A stretch of 64,000 bases of DNA from a bacterium UBP14_UBA6098 (GTDB taxonomy: Bacteria > UBP14 > UBA6098): positions 31,469 through 95,468 of the forward strand of contig DIWU01000013.1 of NCBI GenBank assembly GCA_002428525.1, given 5' to 3'. A program made the position numbers and the translations under genes. Numbering within the stretch: the stretch's first letter is position 1; each line of letters begins with the position of its first letter. The notes below the pieces were generated by a model. The model was not told where the DNA came from and did no database searches. It worked only from the letters and a program-made list of their open reading frames with translations. Positions 7,794 to 16,385 of the stretch are shown in pieces.

Positions 7794-8693
7794 TCAGGGT
7801 GAAAGCAGGGGCGGTTCGAGCGGTCGCGGCTTTATAAAATCGTTCCCCGAGAGCCGAAGGACTATTGTTTCCCCCTGTGCCAACGATGAGATCCGATAGA
7901 AGACGCCGGCATTCCCGGCCTCGGCGAAGAAGCTCGACCGTCGGCCTCGAATCTGGTCGTCGGAGACATCCTCGATCTGGAGGAACGGCCTATCGAATTT
8001 GAAGTAAATGGAGACATTTTCGAGCGTTCCGGGGGGCTCGGCGAAGAAGCTGTAATAGGTGTTTCGATAAAGATTATTGCCGGCCGTGTCCGAGGCGGTG
8101 ACCTTGAAGACCAGCCTCGAGTTAGCTTTCTTCAGTTTTTCTGTCTGAGCTTCCTGAACCGCCAAAGTAGCGATCGAGTCCCTCGCGGCTTGGACCTTTT
8201 TCTGTGCGGCTCTGGCGACCTCGACCATCTTGTCTTTGAGGGCTCGTTTCTCCTTCTCGAGGGCGGCGATGGCATTATCCTTCGAGCGGCGGTTTTTGCT
8301 TAGGTCGGCTATCTTAGTTTCGAGCTCGGCCATAGTTTTTTCGAGCGAGGTGAGCTGTGCTTGACTCTCTTCGAGCATAAGGGACATCGCCATCGAATTG
8401 GCATCGCGACTCGTGAGCTCCTTTTGAAGGCTGTCGGCAAAGACCCGCGCGGTGGTTAACTGCTGGTCGATATGGTATATATTCACTCTGTTCTCCGCGA
8501 AGGCGGAATCGACGAGATACCATGCTGTTGCCGCGGCCGCGATCACGAGCACGGCGAAAAGACCGATAGTTACCTTCGAGAGTAACTTTTTTTCCTCGGT
8601 TTTGCCGACCGAGGTCGCGATGAATGCGAACAGGGCGGACAGCAATACCAGCGCGGGTATTATTATCGGCACAAAATCGGTCAGGTTTGGCAT
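7794..8693 (-). CDS. Unrecognised two-helix membrane protein with long coiled coil
   Basis: I do not recognise this 299-residue protein. It has two hydrophobic segments near the N-terminus (residues ~8-28 and ~42-62) and then a long heptad-rich coiled coil (about 70-190; for example LEKTMAELETKIADLSKNRR). A C-terminal domain of about 100 residues contains several short beta-strand-like stretches (ENVSIYFKFDRPFLQIEDV, GVFYRISSLAQGETIVLRL). The start at 8693 is preferred over a TTG ten codons upstream because GGAAGGATC precedes it at normal spacing. It lies alone, downstream of a divergent promoter region shared with the HIT gene. The layout suggests an inner-membrane protein with a periplasmic coiled coil. 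Confidence 0.7.
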   Translation of the reverse strand: MPNLTDFVPIIIPALVLLSALFAFIATSVGKTEEKKLLSKVTIGLFAVLVIAAAATAWYLVDSAFAENRVNIYHIDQQLTTARVFADSLQKELTSRDANSMAMSLMLEESQAQLTSLEKTMAELETKIADLSKNRRSKDNAIAALEKEKRALKDKMVEVARAAQKKVQAARDSIATLAVQEAQTEKLKKANSRLVFKVTASDTAGNNLYRNTYYSFFAEPPGTLENVSIYFKFDRPFLQIEDVSDDQIRGRRSSFFAEAGNAGVFYRISSLAQGETIVLRLSGNDFIKPRPLEPPLLSP

Positions 8694-8773
8694 ATCAGGC
8701 TGATCCTTCCGAAACAAGCTCAAGCGATAGGACTTAACATAATTAATCCTATCGATTTGTGATTAATATTAAA

Positions 8774-8799
8774 ATTATAGAATGGAGCTGTAATGTCAA
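8774..8799 (-). promoter_or_regulatory. Possible promoter of the coiled-coil membrane protein gene
   Basis: On the minus strand there is TTGACA (8794-8799) and TATAAT (8774-8779). The spacer is only 14 bases, shorter than usual, so the functional -10 may be the overlapping TAATTT two bases further on. Confidence 0.4.
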
Positions 8800-8893
8800 G
8801 GAAAATAATAATATCGACCGACAATAGCGGGGGAAAAAGGTTCGCCATCTTTGAGAGGTTTGCAGTGCGAACATCGGATCGCTCCGAATTGAT

Positions 8894-8922
8894 TTGACAA
8901 ACCGATCGGTAGGAGGTATTTT
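8894..8922 (+). promoter_or_regulatory. Promoter of the HIT hydrolase-plsC genes
   Basis: TTGACA at 8894-8899, a 17-base spacer and TATTTT at 8917-8922. The predicted start of transcription lies about 20 bases before the ATG at 8951. Confidence 0.65.
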
Positions 8923-8950
8923 ATAAAAATTGACCTTCACGGAGGGAAAA

Positions 8951-9433
8951 ATGAAGCAACTATGGGCACCATGGCGTATGGAATACATCGCAGAATCCGG
9001 GTCGAAGCAGGGGTGTTTCTTTTGTGAGGCACTTCGGGGCAACGACGATAGGGCCAATCTCGTTCTCGCGAGGCGCGACCGCGCCTTTGTCGTGATGAAC
9101 CGATATCCCTACGCGAACGGCCATCTGATGATCGTCCCGAACAGCCATACCGGCGAGCTTGAAAGGCTATGCCCCGAAGAATACCTCGACCTGAATGCGC
9201 TCGTGACCCTCTCGGTGGGGATTCTCAAGAGGGCGGTTTCCGCTCAGGGCTTTAATATAGGTATAAACCTCGGCGCGGTCGCCGGCGCGGGGGTTGTAGA
9301 TCATGTGCATATACATATAGTCCCGCGGTGGCTCGGCGATACGAATTATATGCCGGTCTTCGGGGAGACCAAGGTCATCGGTGAGCATATCCTCGAAACC
9401 TACGACAAACTCAAGCCGTATTACGCAAAATGA
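8951..9433 (+). CDS. HIT-family hydrolase (nucleotide phosphatase/phosphorylase type)
   Basis: This is a small cytoplasmic HIT-superfamily enzyme of 160 residues that should cleave or transfer nucleotidyl groups from substrates such as Ap4A or AMP-linked compounds. The N-terminus MKQLWAPWRMEYI followed by the CFFC pair (Cys22, Cys25) is typical of the bacterial branch related to Ap4A phosphorylase and GalT-like proteins. The histidine triad is present as HVHIHIVPR (His118, His120, His122). ATG 8951 is chosen because GGAGGG lies five bases upstream; an in-frame TTG at 8930 falls in the leader. It overlaps plsC by four bases. The exact substrate is not predictable. Confidence 0.93.
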   Translation: MKQLWAPWRMEYIAESGSKQGCFFCEALRGNDDRANLVLARRDRAFVVMNRYPYANGHLMIVPNSHTGELERLCPEEYLDLNALVTLSVGILKRAVSAQGFNIGINLGAVAGAGVVDHVHIHIVPRWLGDTNYMPVFGETKVIGEHILETYDKLKPYYAK

Positions 9434-10137
9434 TGCGGATCTTAGCTTTTCTGACTACCCTGATTTGCCTGCCCTTGCTGATCGTTGGCTTGTTTTTTGC
9501 GTGCATTATTTTAAAGATAGTAGGGTTTTTCGGCGCGAGCAAACTCGCTGTCGTGAACGAAAAGGTAAATTTTATAATCGGCAGGCTGGCGTTTTACTCG
9601 ACACTTTCGAGGATTCGAGTTCACGGTTTGGATCGGATAGGAGGCATTTCGCCCGTTGTGATTTATTCCAATCACTTGAGCTTTGCGGATATTCCTATTC
9701 TTTCGGGTTTCGTCTTGCCCTCGGCTATCTATGTCGCGCGGAAGGGGCTAATTCTTTCGCCGCTAATAACAGTGGCCGGTGGGGTTCTCATCGAGCGGAA
9801 GAGTAGCAAGAAGGAATTGAAGAATATTCGAGAGATTGTCGCGAAGATAAAGGCCGGTAGGTCATTTATAATCTTTCCCGAGGGCACACGCTCGCGCGAC
9901 GGCCGTCTCGGAGAGCTGAAAACCGGCTCGATCAAGATCGCCGGGTGGGCGGGTGTGCCGGCGGTGCCGGTCAGGATCGAGGGTTCGCGGAGGCTTCTTC
10001 CGAGGGGGGCGTTTCTGCCGAGGCCGACGAGGGTCGAGGTCTTCATCGGAGACCCGATTTTGACGAGGGACGAGGATGAGATGTTGTCGGGAATAAAGGC
10101 CTTTTTGATGGGGAATGTTGACGAGGAATCATCTTAA
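9430..10137 (+). CDS. plsC: 1-acyl-sn-glycerol-3-phosphate acyltransferase
   Basis: It transfers an acyl chain to the 2-position of lysophosphatidic acid to make phosphatidic acid at the inner membrane. The 235-residue protein has an N-terminal membrane helix (residues ~5-35) and then the catalytic NHLSFADIP motif (His82, Asp87; the HX4D pair). The substrate-binding block FPEGTRSRDG (149-158) and a PVRIEGSRRLLP block follow. Its ATG overlaps the stop codon of the HIT gene, so the two are translationally coupled. PlsX, which supplies acyl phosphate earlier in the same pathway, is encoded at 49666 in this window. Confidence 0.93.
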   Translation: MMRILAFLTTLICLPLLIVGLFFACIILKIVGFFGASKLAVVNEKVNFIIGRLAFYSTLSRIRVHGLDRIGGISPVVIYSNHLSFADIPILSGFVLPSAIYVARKGLILSPLITVAGGVLIERKSSKKELKNIREIVAKIKAGRSFIIFPEGTRSRDGRLGELKTGSIKIAGWAGVPAVPVRIEGSRRLLPRGAFLPRPTRVEVFIGDPILTRDEDEMLSGIKAFLMGNVDEESS

Positions 10138-10185
10138 AGGAGAATTGGTTTTTCACGAATTGATTTTTTTCACAAAGGAGAGGTC

Positions 10186-11439
10186 TTGGGCAAAACCATA
10201 GCGGAAAAGATTCTCGCAAAGAATTGCGGGCTAAGCTCGGTAGTTCCCGGGCAAATTGTCACCTCGCGGCCGGATATAGTCCTCTCGCACGACAACAGCG
10301 CCGCGATAATCGGGCATTTCGAGAAGCTCGGAGTGGAAAAGGTCAAGTATCCCGATAGAATCGCAATAATCCTCGATCATGTCACACCGGCCGCTACCGA
10401 GACCTACGCCGCCGGCCATAAGAAGATACGCGAGTTCGTCGCGCGGCAGGGGATCGAGCATTTTTACGACATCGGCCGGGGGATATGCCATCAGGTGCTC
10501 CCCGAGGAGGGGCTTGCGCTTCCGGGAACAGTCATCCTCGGCTCGGACAGCCACACCAACTCGCACGGCGCCTTCGGGGCCTTTGCCGCGGGTATCGGTC
10601 GAAGCGAGGCGGCGGTGATTTGGGCCACCGGCGAGCTTTGGCTTCGTGTCCCGGAGAGCTTCAATATAAAGCTTCGCGGCAAGTTCAATAAGTTTATAAC
10701 TCCTAAAGATTTAGCTCTGAAGATCATGGGCGGGATCGGCGCCGACGGCGCGATTTATAAATCCGTCGAATACTCCGGTTCGGGGCTTAGGGAACTGGGA
10801 GTCTCCGGGCGCTTAGTCCTGTCGAATCTATCCGCCGAGATGGGGGCGAAGGCCGGAATATGCGTCCCAGACGAGCAGGTCGTCGAATGGCTGAAGGGCA
10901 GGACAGATAAGCCTTTTGAACTTGTCCTTCCGGATTCGGATGCGATCTACGAGCGCGAGTTCGAGTTCGATCTCGGGGCTGTCGGGGCGATGATCGCCCG
11001 TCCGCACACTGTCGATAATGTCGATTCCGCGGCCAACGCCAGCGATGTCAAAATCGATCAAGTCCTCATCGGAACCTGCACAAACGGCCGATTGGACGAC
11101 CTCCATGCCGCCCGTGAGATCCTCGAGGGCCGAAGGATTGCGCGCGGAGTCCGCGTGCTGGTCTTCCCCGCGAGTAGCGAGATCTATATCGCGGCCTCCA
11201 ACGACGGCACTTTAGCCGCTCTCGCGACCTCCGGCGCAACGATCATGAACCCCGGTTGCGGGCCGTGCCTCGGCGCGCACGAGGGGGCTATGGCCCCCGG
11301 CGAGGTGACGATCTCGACAGCAAACCGCAACTTCAAGGGACGTATGGGTTGCCGCGACTCTGAGATTTACCTCGCGAGCCCCTACACCGCCGCGGCCTCC
11401 GCGATTACCGGAAGAATCACCGATCCAAGGGAGCTATAA
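10186..11439 (+). CDS. Aconitase/isopropylmalate dehydratase-family large subunit (LeuC-like)
   Basis: This is the iron-sulfur catalytic large subunit of a two-subunit hydro-lyase. The 417-residue length is that of the archaeal-type IPM isomerase/homoaconitase branch. The [4Fe-4S] ligands are visible as GTCTNGR and NPGCGPCLG, with GSDSHTNSHGAFGAFAAGIGRSE and RNFKGRMG also conserved. Translation starts at a TTG behind AAAGGAG. The partner small subunit begins at the last base of the stop codon. The paralogue (isopropylmalate, homocitrate, citrate or methyl-substituted malates) cannot be fixed. No leuA or leuB lies nearby, the small subunit lacks the YLR loop, and the downstream dehydrogenase is isocitrate-like, so an aconitase-like role is possible. 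Confidence 0.9.
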   Translation: MGKTIAEKILAKNCGLSSVVPGQIVTSRPDIVLSHDNSAAIIGHFEKLGVEKVKYPDRIAIILDHVTPAATETYAAGHKKIREFVARQGIEHFYDIGRGICHQVLPEEGLALPGTVILGSDSHTNSHGAFGAFAAGIGRSEAAVIWATGELWLRVPESFNIKLRGKFNKFITPKDLALKIMGGIGADGAIYKSVEYSGSGLRELGVSGRLVLSNLSAEMGAKAGICVPDEQVVEWLKGRTDKPFELVLPDSDAIYEREFEFDLGAVGAMIARPHTVDNVDSAANASDVKIDQVLIGTCTNGRLDDLHAAREILEGRRIARGVRVLVFPASSEIYIAASNDGTLAALATSGATIMNPGCGPCLGAHEGAMAPGEVTISTANRNFKGRMGCRDSEIYLASPYTAAASAITGRITDPREL

Positions 11440-11942
11440 TGATTATCGAAGGAAAAATCTTCAGATACGGCGACGATGTTAACACCGATGTCATCTTCCC
11501 GGGGAAATACACCTATGAACCGCTGACCCCCGAACAGATGGCCGAACACGCCCTCGAGGATTTAGACCCGGACTTCGTGAAGAAAGTCGAGAAGGGCGAT
11601 GTCATCGTTGCGGGCAAGAATTTCGGATGCGGTTCGAGCAGGGAACAGGCCGCGGTTGCGATTCGCGCGGCGGGTTGTTCGGCTATTATCGCGCCGAGCT
11701 TCGCGCGAATTTTCTACAGAAATTGCCTAAACTGCGGCTTATTCGCATTGACAAACGACCAAATCCAAAGTAAAATTAAGACCGGCGATAAAGTGAAGAT
11801 CGACATCGATAGGGGATTAATCGAGGTCGAAAGCGGTGTGTTCGAGTTCCCGTCGCCCTCGGAGGATGTCGTGGGTATTCTGTCCGCCGGCGGGCTTATA
11901 CCCTTCACTCGAAAGAAATTGGAAGAAAAAAGGGGAATCTAA
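11439..11942 (+). CDS. Aconitase/isopropylmalate dehydratase-family small subunit (LeuD-like)
   Basis: This is the swivelling small subunit of the hydro-lyase whose large subunit precedes it. The 167-residue protein contains YGDDVNTDVIFPGKY, KNFGCGSSREQAAVAIRAAG and PSFARIFYRN, all signatures of the family. In characterised archaeal isopropylmalate isomerases and homoaconitases the segment after PG(K/P) reads YLR-x, whose arginine contacts the variable carboxylate end of the substrate. Here it reads YTYE, which argues for a different substrate. The start codon overlaps the large-subunit stop by one base, and accB follows with no gap. Confidence 0.9.
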   Translation: MIIEGKIFRYGDDVNTDVIFPGKYTYEPLTPEQMAEHALEDLDPDFVKKVEKGDVIVAGKNFGCGSSREQAAVAIRAAGCSAIIAPSFARIFYRNCLNCGLFALTNDQIQSKIKTGDKVKIDIDRGLIEVESGVFEFPSPSEDVVGILSAGGLIPFTRKKLEEKRGI

Positions 11943-12416
11943 TTGAATATTGACAAAGTCAAGGAGATACTCGAACTGGTCGAGAAAAGCCCACTCGAAA
12001 ACCTCGAGATCGAGGTCAAGGGCTTCGGCGGAAGGGGAGTTCGGGTTCGAAAGGGACAGCTTTCCACCGAGGTTGTCTCGACGGGTGTAAACTCGCCGAA
12101 GAGTATTCAAGCCTCCGAGGGTCAAACGCGGCTAAGCGCCTCCGATGAGGATTTCCCGCCGCCCTTAGGCGAGGGCATGGTCGAGATCACCTCGCCGATA
12201 GTCGGGACATTCTACCGCGCGCCCTCGCCGGACTCGCCGCCCTATATCGAGGAGGGGGAGTCGATAGTCGCGGGGCAGGTGGTTTGTATCGTCGAGGCGA
12301 TGAAGCTGATGAACGAGATTCAGTCCGAGGTCTCGGGCGTGGTGAAGAAGATCCTCGTTAAAAACGCCCAGCCGGTTGAGTTCGGCCAAGTTCTCTTTAT
12401 AATAAAAGTCGATTAA
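11943..12416 (+). CDS. accB: Biotin carboxyl carrier protein
   Basis: The product carries the biotin that shuttles carboxyl groups between biotin carboxylase and a carboxyltransferase. The 157-residue protein has an AccB-like N-terminus (MNIDKVKEILELVEKSPLENLEIEVKGFG), an acidic/proline-rich linker and a C-terminal biotinyl domain. That domain carries SPIVGTFYRAPSPDSPPYI and the biotinylation motif EAMKLMNEI. It starts with TTG immediately after the leuD-like stop codon, with an AAGGGG ribosome site inside that gene. The matching biotin carboxylase is two genes downstream. No carboxyltransferase subunit (accA/accD or a PC/PCC-type subunit) is present in the window. Confidence 0.93.
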   Translation: MNIDKVKEILELVEKSPLENLEIEVKGFGGRGVRVRKGQLSTEVVSTGVNSPKSIQASEGQTRLSASDEDFPPPLGEGMVEITSPIVGTFYRAPSPDSPPYIEEGESIVAGQVVCIVEAMKLMNEIQSEVSGVVKKILVKNAQPVEFGQVLFIIKVD

Positions 12417-12425
12417 AACGATTGG

Positions 12426-13601
12426 GTGAAAATGGCAATCGATGTTATTAAGCTCCTTTCCAATATGCCGGCCAAGACCGCCTCGGACCTGCACCTTCGG
12501 GTCAATATGCCTCCGATCTACCGAGTTCACGGCAGGCTTTTGCCGGCGGTTCGCGAGTTTTTAAGCAGAGAGGATATGGAAAACCTCATCCATCGAATCC
12601 TGACCGAAAAGCAACGCCAGCGATTCGATGAGGAATGGGAACTTGATCTCGGCCTGAATATCCCTACCGGAGAGCGTTTCCGTGTGAATATCTACCGCGA
12701 AAGGGGAACGCCGGGTATCGCCTTCAGGTTGATCAGCAATCAGGTGCCGAATTTCAACGAGCTTAACCTGCCGAAGATCCTTAAAAAGCTCTCGACTCAA
12801 CCGCGCGGGCTTATTCTCGTCACGGGGGTCACAGGCTCCGGAAAATCGACCTCGCTGGCCTCGATGATAGATTATATCAACCGCAATAAGGGCGTGAATA
12901 TCCTCACGGTCGAGGACCCGATCGAGTATGTCCACACTAACCGCCGGTCGATAATCGCCCAGCGCGAGATCGGTAGCGATTGCCGCACCTTCGCGATGGG
13001 CCTTCGCCAAGCGCTACGACAAGACCCCGATGTCATCCTCGTCGGCGAGATCCGCGACGCGGAAACGATGTCTATCGCCCTATCCGCCGCGGATACAGGC
13101 CATCTCGTGATGAGCACGCTTCATACCTTGGACAGCCTTCAGGCTATTTATCGAATTTTATCATTTTTCCCTCCGCACCAGCACCAAGAGATACGGCATC
13201 TTCTGTCGAGCACTCTGCAGGCTGTTATCTCGCAGAGGCTCGTCCCGCGTTGCGACAAGCCCGGCAGAGTTCCGGCCGTCGAAATCCTGATCGGCACCGG
13301 CGCTGTGCGCGAATGCATCGTCGATCCCGCGAAGACCTCCACGATAAGAGACCTAATCGCCGAGGGCGCGAGCCAATACGGCATGCAGAGCTACGACCAG
13401 TCGCTGATGTGGTTCTACCAAAACGAGGCGATCTCCCTCGAACTTGCGCTCGAGAACTCGACCAACCCGGACGATTTCAAGTTGCGCGTCGATGGTGTGC
13501 TGTCCGGCTCCGACCGCGGATGGGCCGAGTTCGCCTCGACTCAGAGCGATCTTTCCGACGAGAGCGAAGAGCCCGAGAACAACGAAAAAAAGGCGGAATA
13601 G
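12426..13601 (+). CDS. pilT: Type IV pilus retraction ATPase PilT-like
   Basis: This is a cytoplasmic hexameric AAA+-like motor that disassembles type IV pili. The 391-residue product has the PilT N-terminal domain with the secretion-ATPase PAS-like start (KTASDLHLRVNMPPIYRVHGRL). It then has Walker A GVTGSGKST (134-142), an Asp box VEDPIEYVH, Walker B DPDVILVGEIRD and a His box STLHT. The C-terminus is an acidic tail richer in Ser/Glu than usual. GTG 12426 or ATG 12432 could be the start. Its position between accB and accC is unusual, and no other pilus gene is nearby, so PilT rather than a PilB/GspE role is judged from sequence only. Confidence 0.92.
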   Translation: MKMAIDVIKLLSNMPAKTASDLHLRVNMPPIYRVHGRLLPAVREFLSREDMENLIHRILTEKQRQRFDEEWELDLGLNIPTGERFRVNIYRERGTPGIAFRLISNQVPNFNELNLPKILKKLSTQPRGLILVTGVTGSGKSTSLASMIDYINRNKGVNILTVEDPIEYVHTNRRSIIAQREIGSDCRTFAMGLRQALRQDPDVILVGEIRDAETMSIALSAADTGHLVMSTLHTLDSLQAIYRILSFFPPHQHQEIRHLLSSTLQAVISQRLVPRCDKPGRVPAVEILIGTGAVRECIVDPAKTSTIRDLIAEGASQYGMQSYDQSLMWFYQNEAISLELALENSTNPDDFKLRVDGVLSGSDRGWAEFASTQSDLSDESEEPENNEKKAE

Positions 13602-13607
13602 CCCCCG

Positions 13608-14945
13608 ATGTTGCGGAAAGTATTAGTCGCAAACCGCGGTGAGATTGCCCTCCGCGTGATTCGAGCCTGCCATGAGCTTGGGATCGCCACTGTCGCGGTC
13701 TATTCCACCGCCGATAAATACAGCCTTCCTGTGCTTTTGGCCAAAGAGTCTATCTGTATCGGCGGCCCGAAACCGAACGAGAGCTATCTCGACTCGCGAA
13801 GGATACTTTCCGCGGCGGTTATCAGCAATGCAGACGCGATTCACCCCGGCTACGGCTTTCTCTCGGAGAATGCCGATTTCGCCGAGAAGTGCGGTGCGCA
13901 CAATATCAAATTCATCGGCCCGACAGCCGAGATGATTCGGAAGATGGGGGACAAGGCCGAGGCGCGCAAGCTGATGAAAGAACTCGGTATTCCGACTGTT
14001 CCCGGCTCGGAGGGCCTTGTTACGGACCTCGAATCCGCCCTCGGGATCGCCTCGGAGATCGGCTATCCGGTCATGATAAAGGCCGCATTCGGCGGCGGCG
14101 GAAAGGGTATGCGAATCGCCTTCGAGGAAAAGGAGCTGAAGGGCTGTTTCTCAATGGCGCGGCTCGAGGCGGAGAACGCCTTCGGAAACGCCGGTGTTTA
14201 TATCGAAAAATGTGTGATCAATCCGCGGCATGTCGAGATTCAGCTCCTCGGAGACGGTCGGGGCGAGGTTATTCACCTCGGCGAACGCGATTGTTCGATT
14301 CAACGGAGGCATCAGAAGCTCATCGAGGAATCTCCCTCGCCCGCAGTCGATGCCGAAACGAGGAATCGCATCGGGCTTATGGCCGCAAGGGCCGCTTCGG
14401 CTATCGAATACGAGGGCGCCGGCACTATCGAGTTTCTCCTCGATACCTCGGGCAATTTCTATTTCCTCGAGATGAACACCCGAATTCAAGTCGAGCATCC
14501 GGTGACCGAGAGCGTTGTCGATATGGATTTAGTCAAGGAACAGATACTCATCGCCGACGGCCAAGGCCTGCCCCTTGCGCAGAGCGGGGTCGAGCCGCGC
14601 GGCCACGCAATCGAATGCCGAATCAACGCCGAAGACCCGAACAAGGGCTTCGCACCATGCCCGGGGAAGATAACGGTCTTTCACCCGCCCGGCGGCCCGG
14701 GAGTTCGAGTCGATACCCACGCATATGCCGAGTATGAGATCTCGCCCTATTACGATTCGATGATCGCGAAGCTTATCTGCCGGGGAAAAACCCGCGCCGA
14801 GGCCCTCGCCAAGATGAGACGCGCCCTCGACGAGTTCATCATCGAGGGGATTTCGACGACGATTCAGTTTCATAAAACAGTTCTTTCCGATCCCGATTTT
14901 ATATCGGGAGACTATAACACCTCCTTCATCGAGCGCTTCAATTAA
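13608..14945 (+). CDS. accC: Biotin carboxylase
   Basis: It carboxylates biotin on the carrier protein using ATP and bicarbonate. The 445-residue length is normal for AccC. The start MLRKVLVANRGEIALRVIRA is diagnostic. The ATP-grasp domain shows KAAFGGGGKGMR, the ERDCSIQRRHQKLIEE block and FLEMNTRIQVEHPVTE, and the C-terminal biotin carboxylase domain shows AIECRINAEDP. Six bases separate it from the pilT stop codon, so it is in the same operon as accB. Whether the complex makes malonyl-CoA or carboxylates another acyl-CoA or pyruvate depends on an absent carboxyltransferase. Confidence 0.96.
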   Translation: MLRKVLVANRGEIALRVIRACHELGIATVAVYSTADKYSLPVLLAKESICIGGPKPNESYLDSRRILSAAVISNADAIHPGYGFLSENADFAEKCGAHNIKFIGPTAEMIRKMGDKAEARKLMKELGIPTVPGSEGLVTDLESALGIASEIGYPVMIKAAFGGGGKGMRIAFEEKELKGCFSMARLEAENAFGNAGVYIEKCVINPRHVEIQLLGDGRGEVIHLGERDCSIQRRHQKLIEESPSPAVDAETRNRIGLMAARAASAIEYEGAGTIEFLLDTSGNFYFLEMNTRIQVEHPVTESVVDMDLVKEQILIADGQGLPLAQSGVEPRGHAIECRINAEDPNKGFAPCPGKITVFHPPGGPGVRVDTHAYAEYEISPYYDSMIAKLICRGKTRAEALAKMRRALDEFIIEGISTTIQFHKTVLSDPDFISGDYNTSFIERFN

Positions 14946-15027
14946 GATTATTGAACTTTGGCTTTGAAATTGCATAGCTTGAAAGGCTTGCTACAACCGA
15001 ACCTCAACTTTCTATAAGGAGAATACT

Positions 15028-16146
15028 ATGACTAAGAAAATCGCGGTTCTGCCCGGCGATGGCGTGGGCAACGATGTTATGGAGGCGGCGTTTATCGTCC
15101 TCGAACAACTTAAACCCGATGTCGATTATGAATGGGGCGATATCGGATGGGAGTTCTGGCGTTCGGAGGGCGAGCCCCTTCCGCAACGGACAATCGACCT
15201 TCTCAAGCGCACAGACGCTTGTCTTTTCGGCGCGATTACGAGCAAGCCCAAGGAGGAGTCCGAGGCCGAACTGTTCCCCGAGCTTCGGGGCAAGGGCCTT
15301 GTTTATCGCTCCCCGATAGTCCGTCTGCGGCAGATGTTCGATCTTTATGTCAATTATCGGCCCTGCAAAGCCTACAAGAACAACCCGCTTATCTATAAAG
15401 AGGGTATAGACTTACATGTCTTCAGAGAAAACACTGAAGACCTCTATTCCGGCGTCGAGTTCTACCCTCTCGCCGACGATCTTCGCGCGAAGATGCTCGA
15501 GCACAGCAAGAATATGTCCAGATTCAACTCCGTTCCGGCCGATGAGATCGCAGTGTCTTGTAGGATATGCACCCGCAAGGGTTGCAACAGAATCGCCCGC
15601 GCGGCCTTCGAGTTTGCAAAGGAGCGCGGTTATAAATCCGTCGCGGTTGTCGAGAAACCGAATGTTATCCGCGAGACCTCCGGGATGATGGTTCGCGAGG
15701 CGCGCAAGGTCGCGGCCGAATTCCCCGGAATCGAGCTTTGGGAGACCAATATCGACGCTATGTGTATGTGGCTTCTGAAGAATCCGCTCGACTATAATGT
15801 GCTCGTTTCGAGCAATATGTTCGGCGATATTATCAGCGATCTTTGCGCCCAGCTCGTCGGGGGCCTCGGTTTCGCGGCCTCGGGAAGCTGGGGCGACGGT
15901 TACGCCCTCTTCGAGCCGACTCACGGCAGTGCGCCGAAATATCACGGCCTCTACAAGGTCAATCCGATAGCGATGATCATCTCGGCCGCGCTGATGCTCG
16001 AGTATATCGGCGAAGATGAAAAGGCAAAAGCCCTCGATAAGGCTATCGCCGAGGTCGTTGCCGACGGCAGGTATCGCACCTACGATATGGGCGGCTCGAA
16101 CACGAGCCTCGAGATCGGCGAGGCGATCGCCGCTAAGCTTCGTTAG
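15028..16146 (+). CDS. Isocitrate/isopropylmalate dehydrogenase family enzyme
   Basis: This 372-residue beta-decarboxylating dehydrogenase converts a 2-hydroxy acid with a 3-carboxylate to the 2-oxo acid and CO2. Family motifs are LPGDGVGNDV, VNYRPCKAY, VFRENTEDLYSGVEF, NVLVSSNMFGDIISDL and FEPTHGSAPKYHG. The RENTE..Y block and the PKY after HGSA resemble isocitrate dehydrogenases; the Lys-Tyr pair is the NADP-binding determinant known in E. coli IDH. Isopropylmalate dehydrogenases usually have an acidic residue there. The gene lies 82 bases after accC with its own AAGGAG and is closed by a terminator. I favour isocitrate dehydrogenase-like activity, but substrate and cofactor are inferred. 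Confidence 0.88.
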   Translation: MTKKIAVLPGDGVGNDVMEAAFIVLEQLKPDVDYEWGDIGWEFWRSEGEPLPQRTIDLLKRTDACLFGAITSKPKEESEAELFPELRGKGLVYRSPIVRLRQMFDLYVNYRPCKAYKNNPLIYKEGIDLHVFRENTEDLYSGVEFYPLADDLRAKMLEHSKNMSRFNSVPADEIAVSCRICTRKGCNRIARAAFEFAKERGYKSVAVVEKPNVIRETSGMMVREARKVAAEFPGIELWETNIDAMCMWLLKNPLDYNVLVSSNMFGDIISDLCAQLVGGLGFAASGSWGDGYALFEPTHGSAPKYHGLYKVNPIAMIISAALMLEYIGEDEKAKALDKAIAEVVADGRYRTYDMGGSNTSLEIGEAIAAKLR

Positions 16147-16163
16147 TCAAAAATCGAGTGCAA

Positions 16164-16193
16164 AAAAAGGCGGGTGAATCCCGCCTTTTTTAT
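16164..16193 (+). terminator. Rho-independent terminator after the dehydrogenase gene
   Basis: A hairpin GGCGGG-TGAAT-CCCGCC (16169-16185) preceded by an A-run and followed by a T-run, 18 bases after the stop codon. The A-run lets the stem extend, and it could also work in reverse. Confidence 0.92.
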
Positions 16194-16256
16194 TTGATGG
16201 AGTTCTGACTCTTAAATCCATTGATCTATTCGATTATAAAAAAATAAAATATTATA

Positions 16257-16285
16257 TTGACAGGTTTTAAACGGATATGTATGTT
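16257..16285 (+). promoter_or_regulatory. Promoter of the MEMO-AMMECR1 fusion and M23 peptidase genes
   Basis: TTGACA at 16257-16262, a 17-base spacer and TATGTT at 16280-16285. It lies in AT-rich DNA just after the preceding terminator. It overlaps the 5' end of the longest reading frame of the next gene, which argues that translation starts further downstream. Confidence 0.65.
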
Positions 16286-16385
16286 ATTGAGAAACTTGGT
16301 TTTTGGTAAAAAACTTTATATAGGGGGGTTCTTAAGGCATATTGCGACCGTTTTAGTTGATTCTACCAGCAAGCAAAGGAACGCG

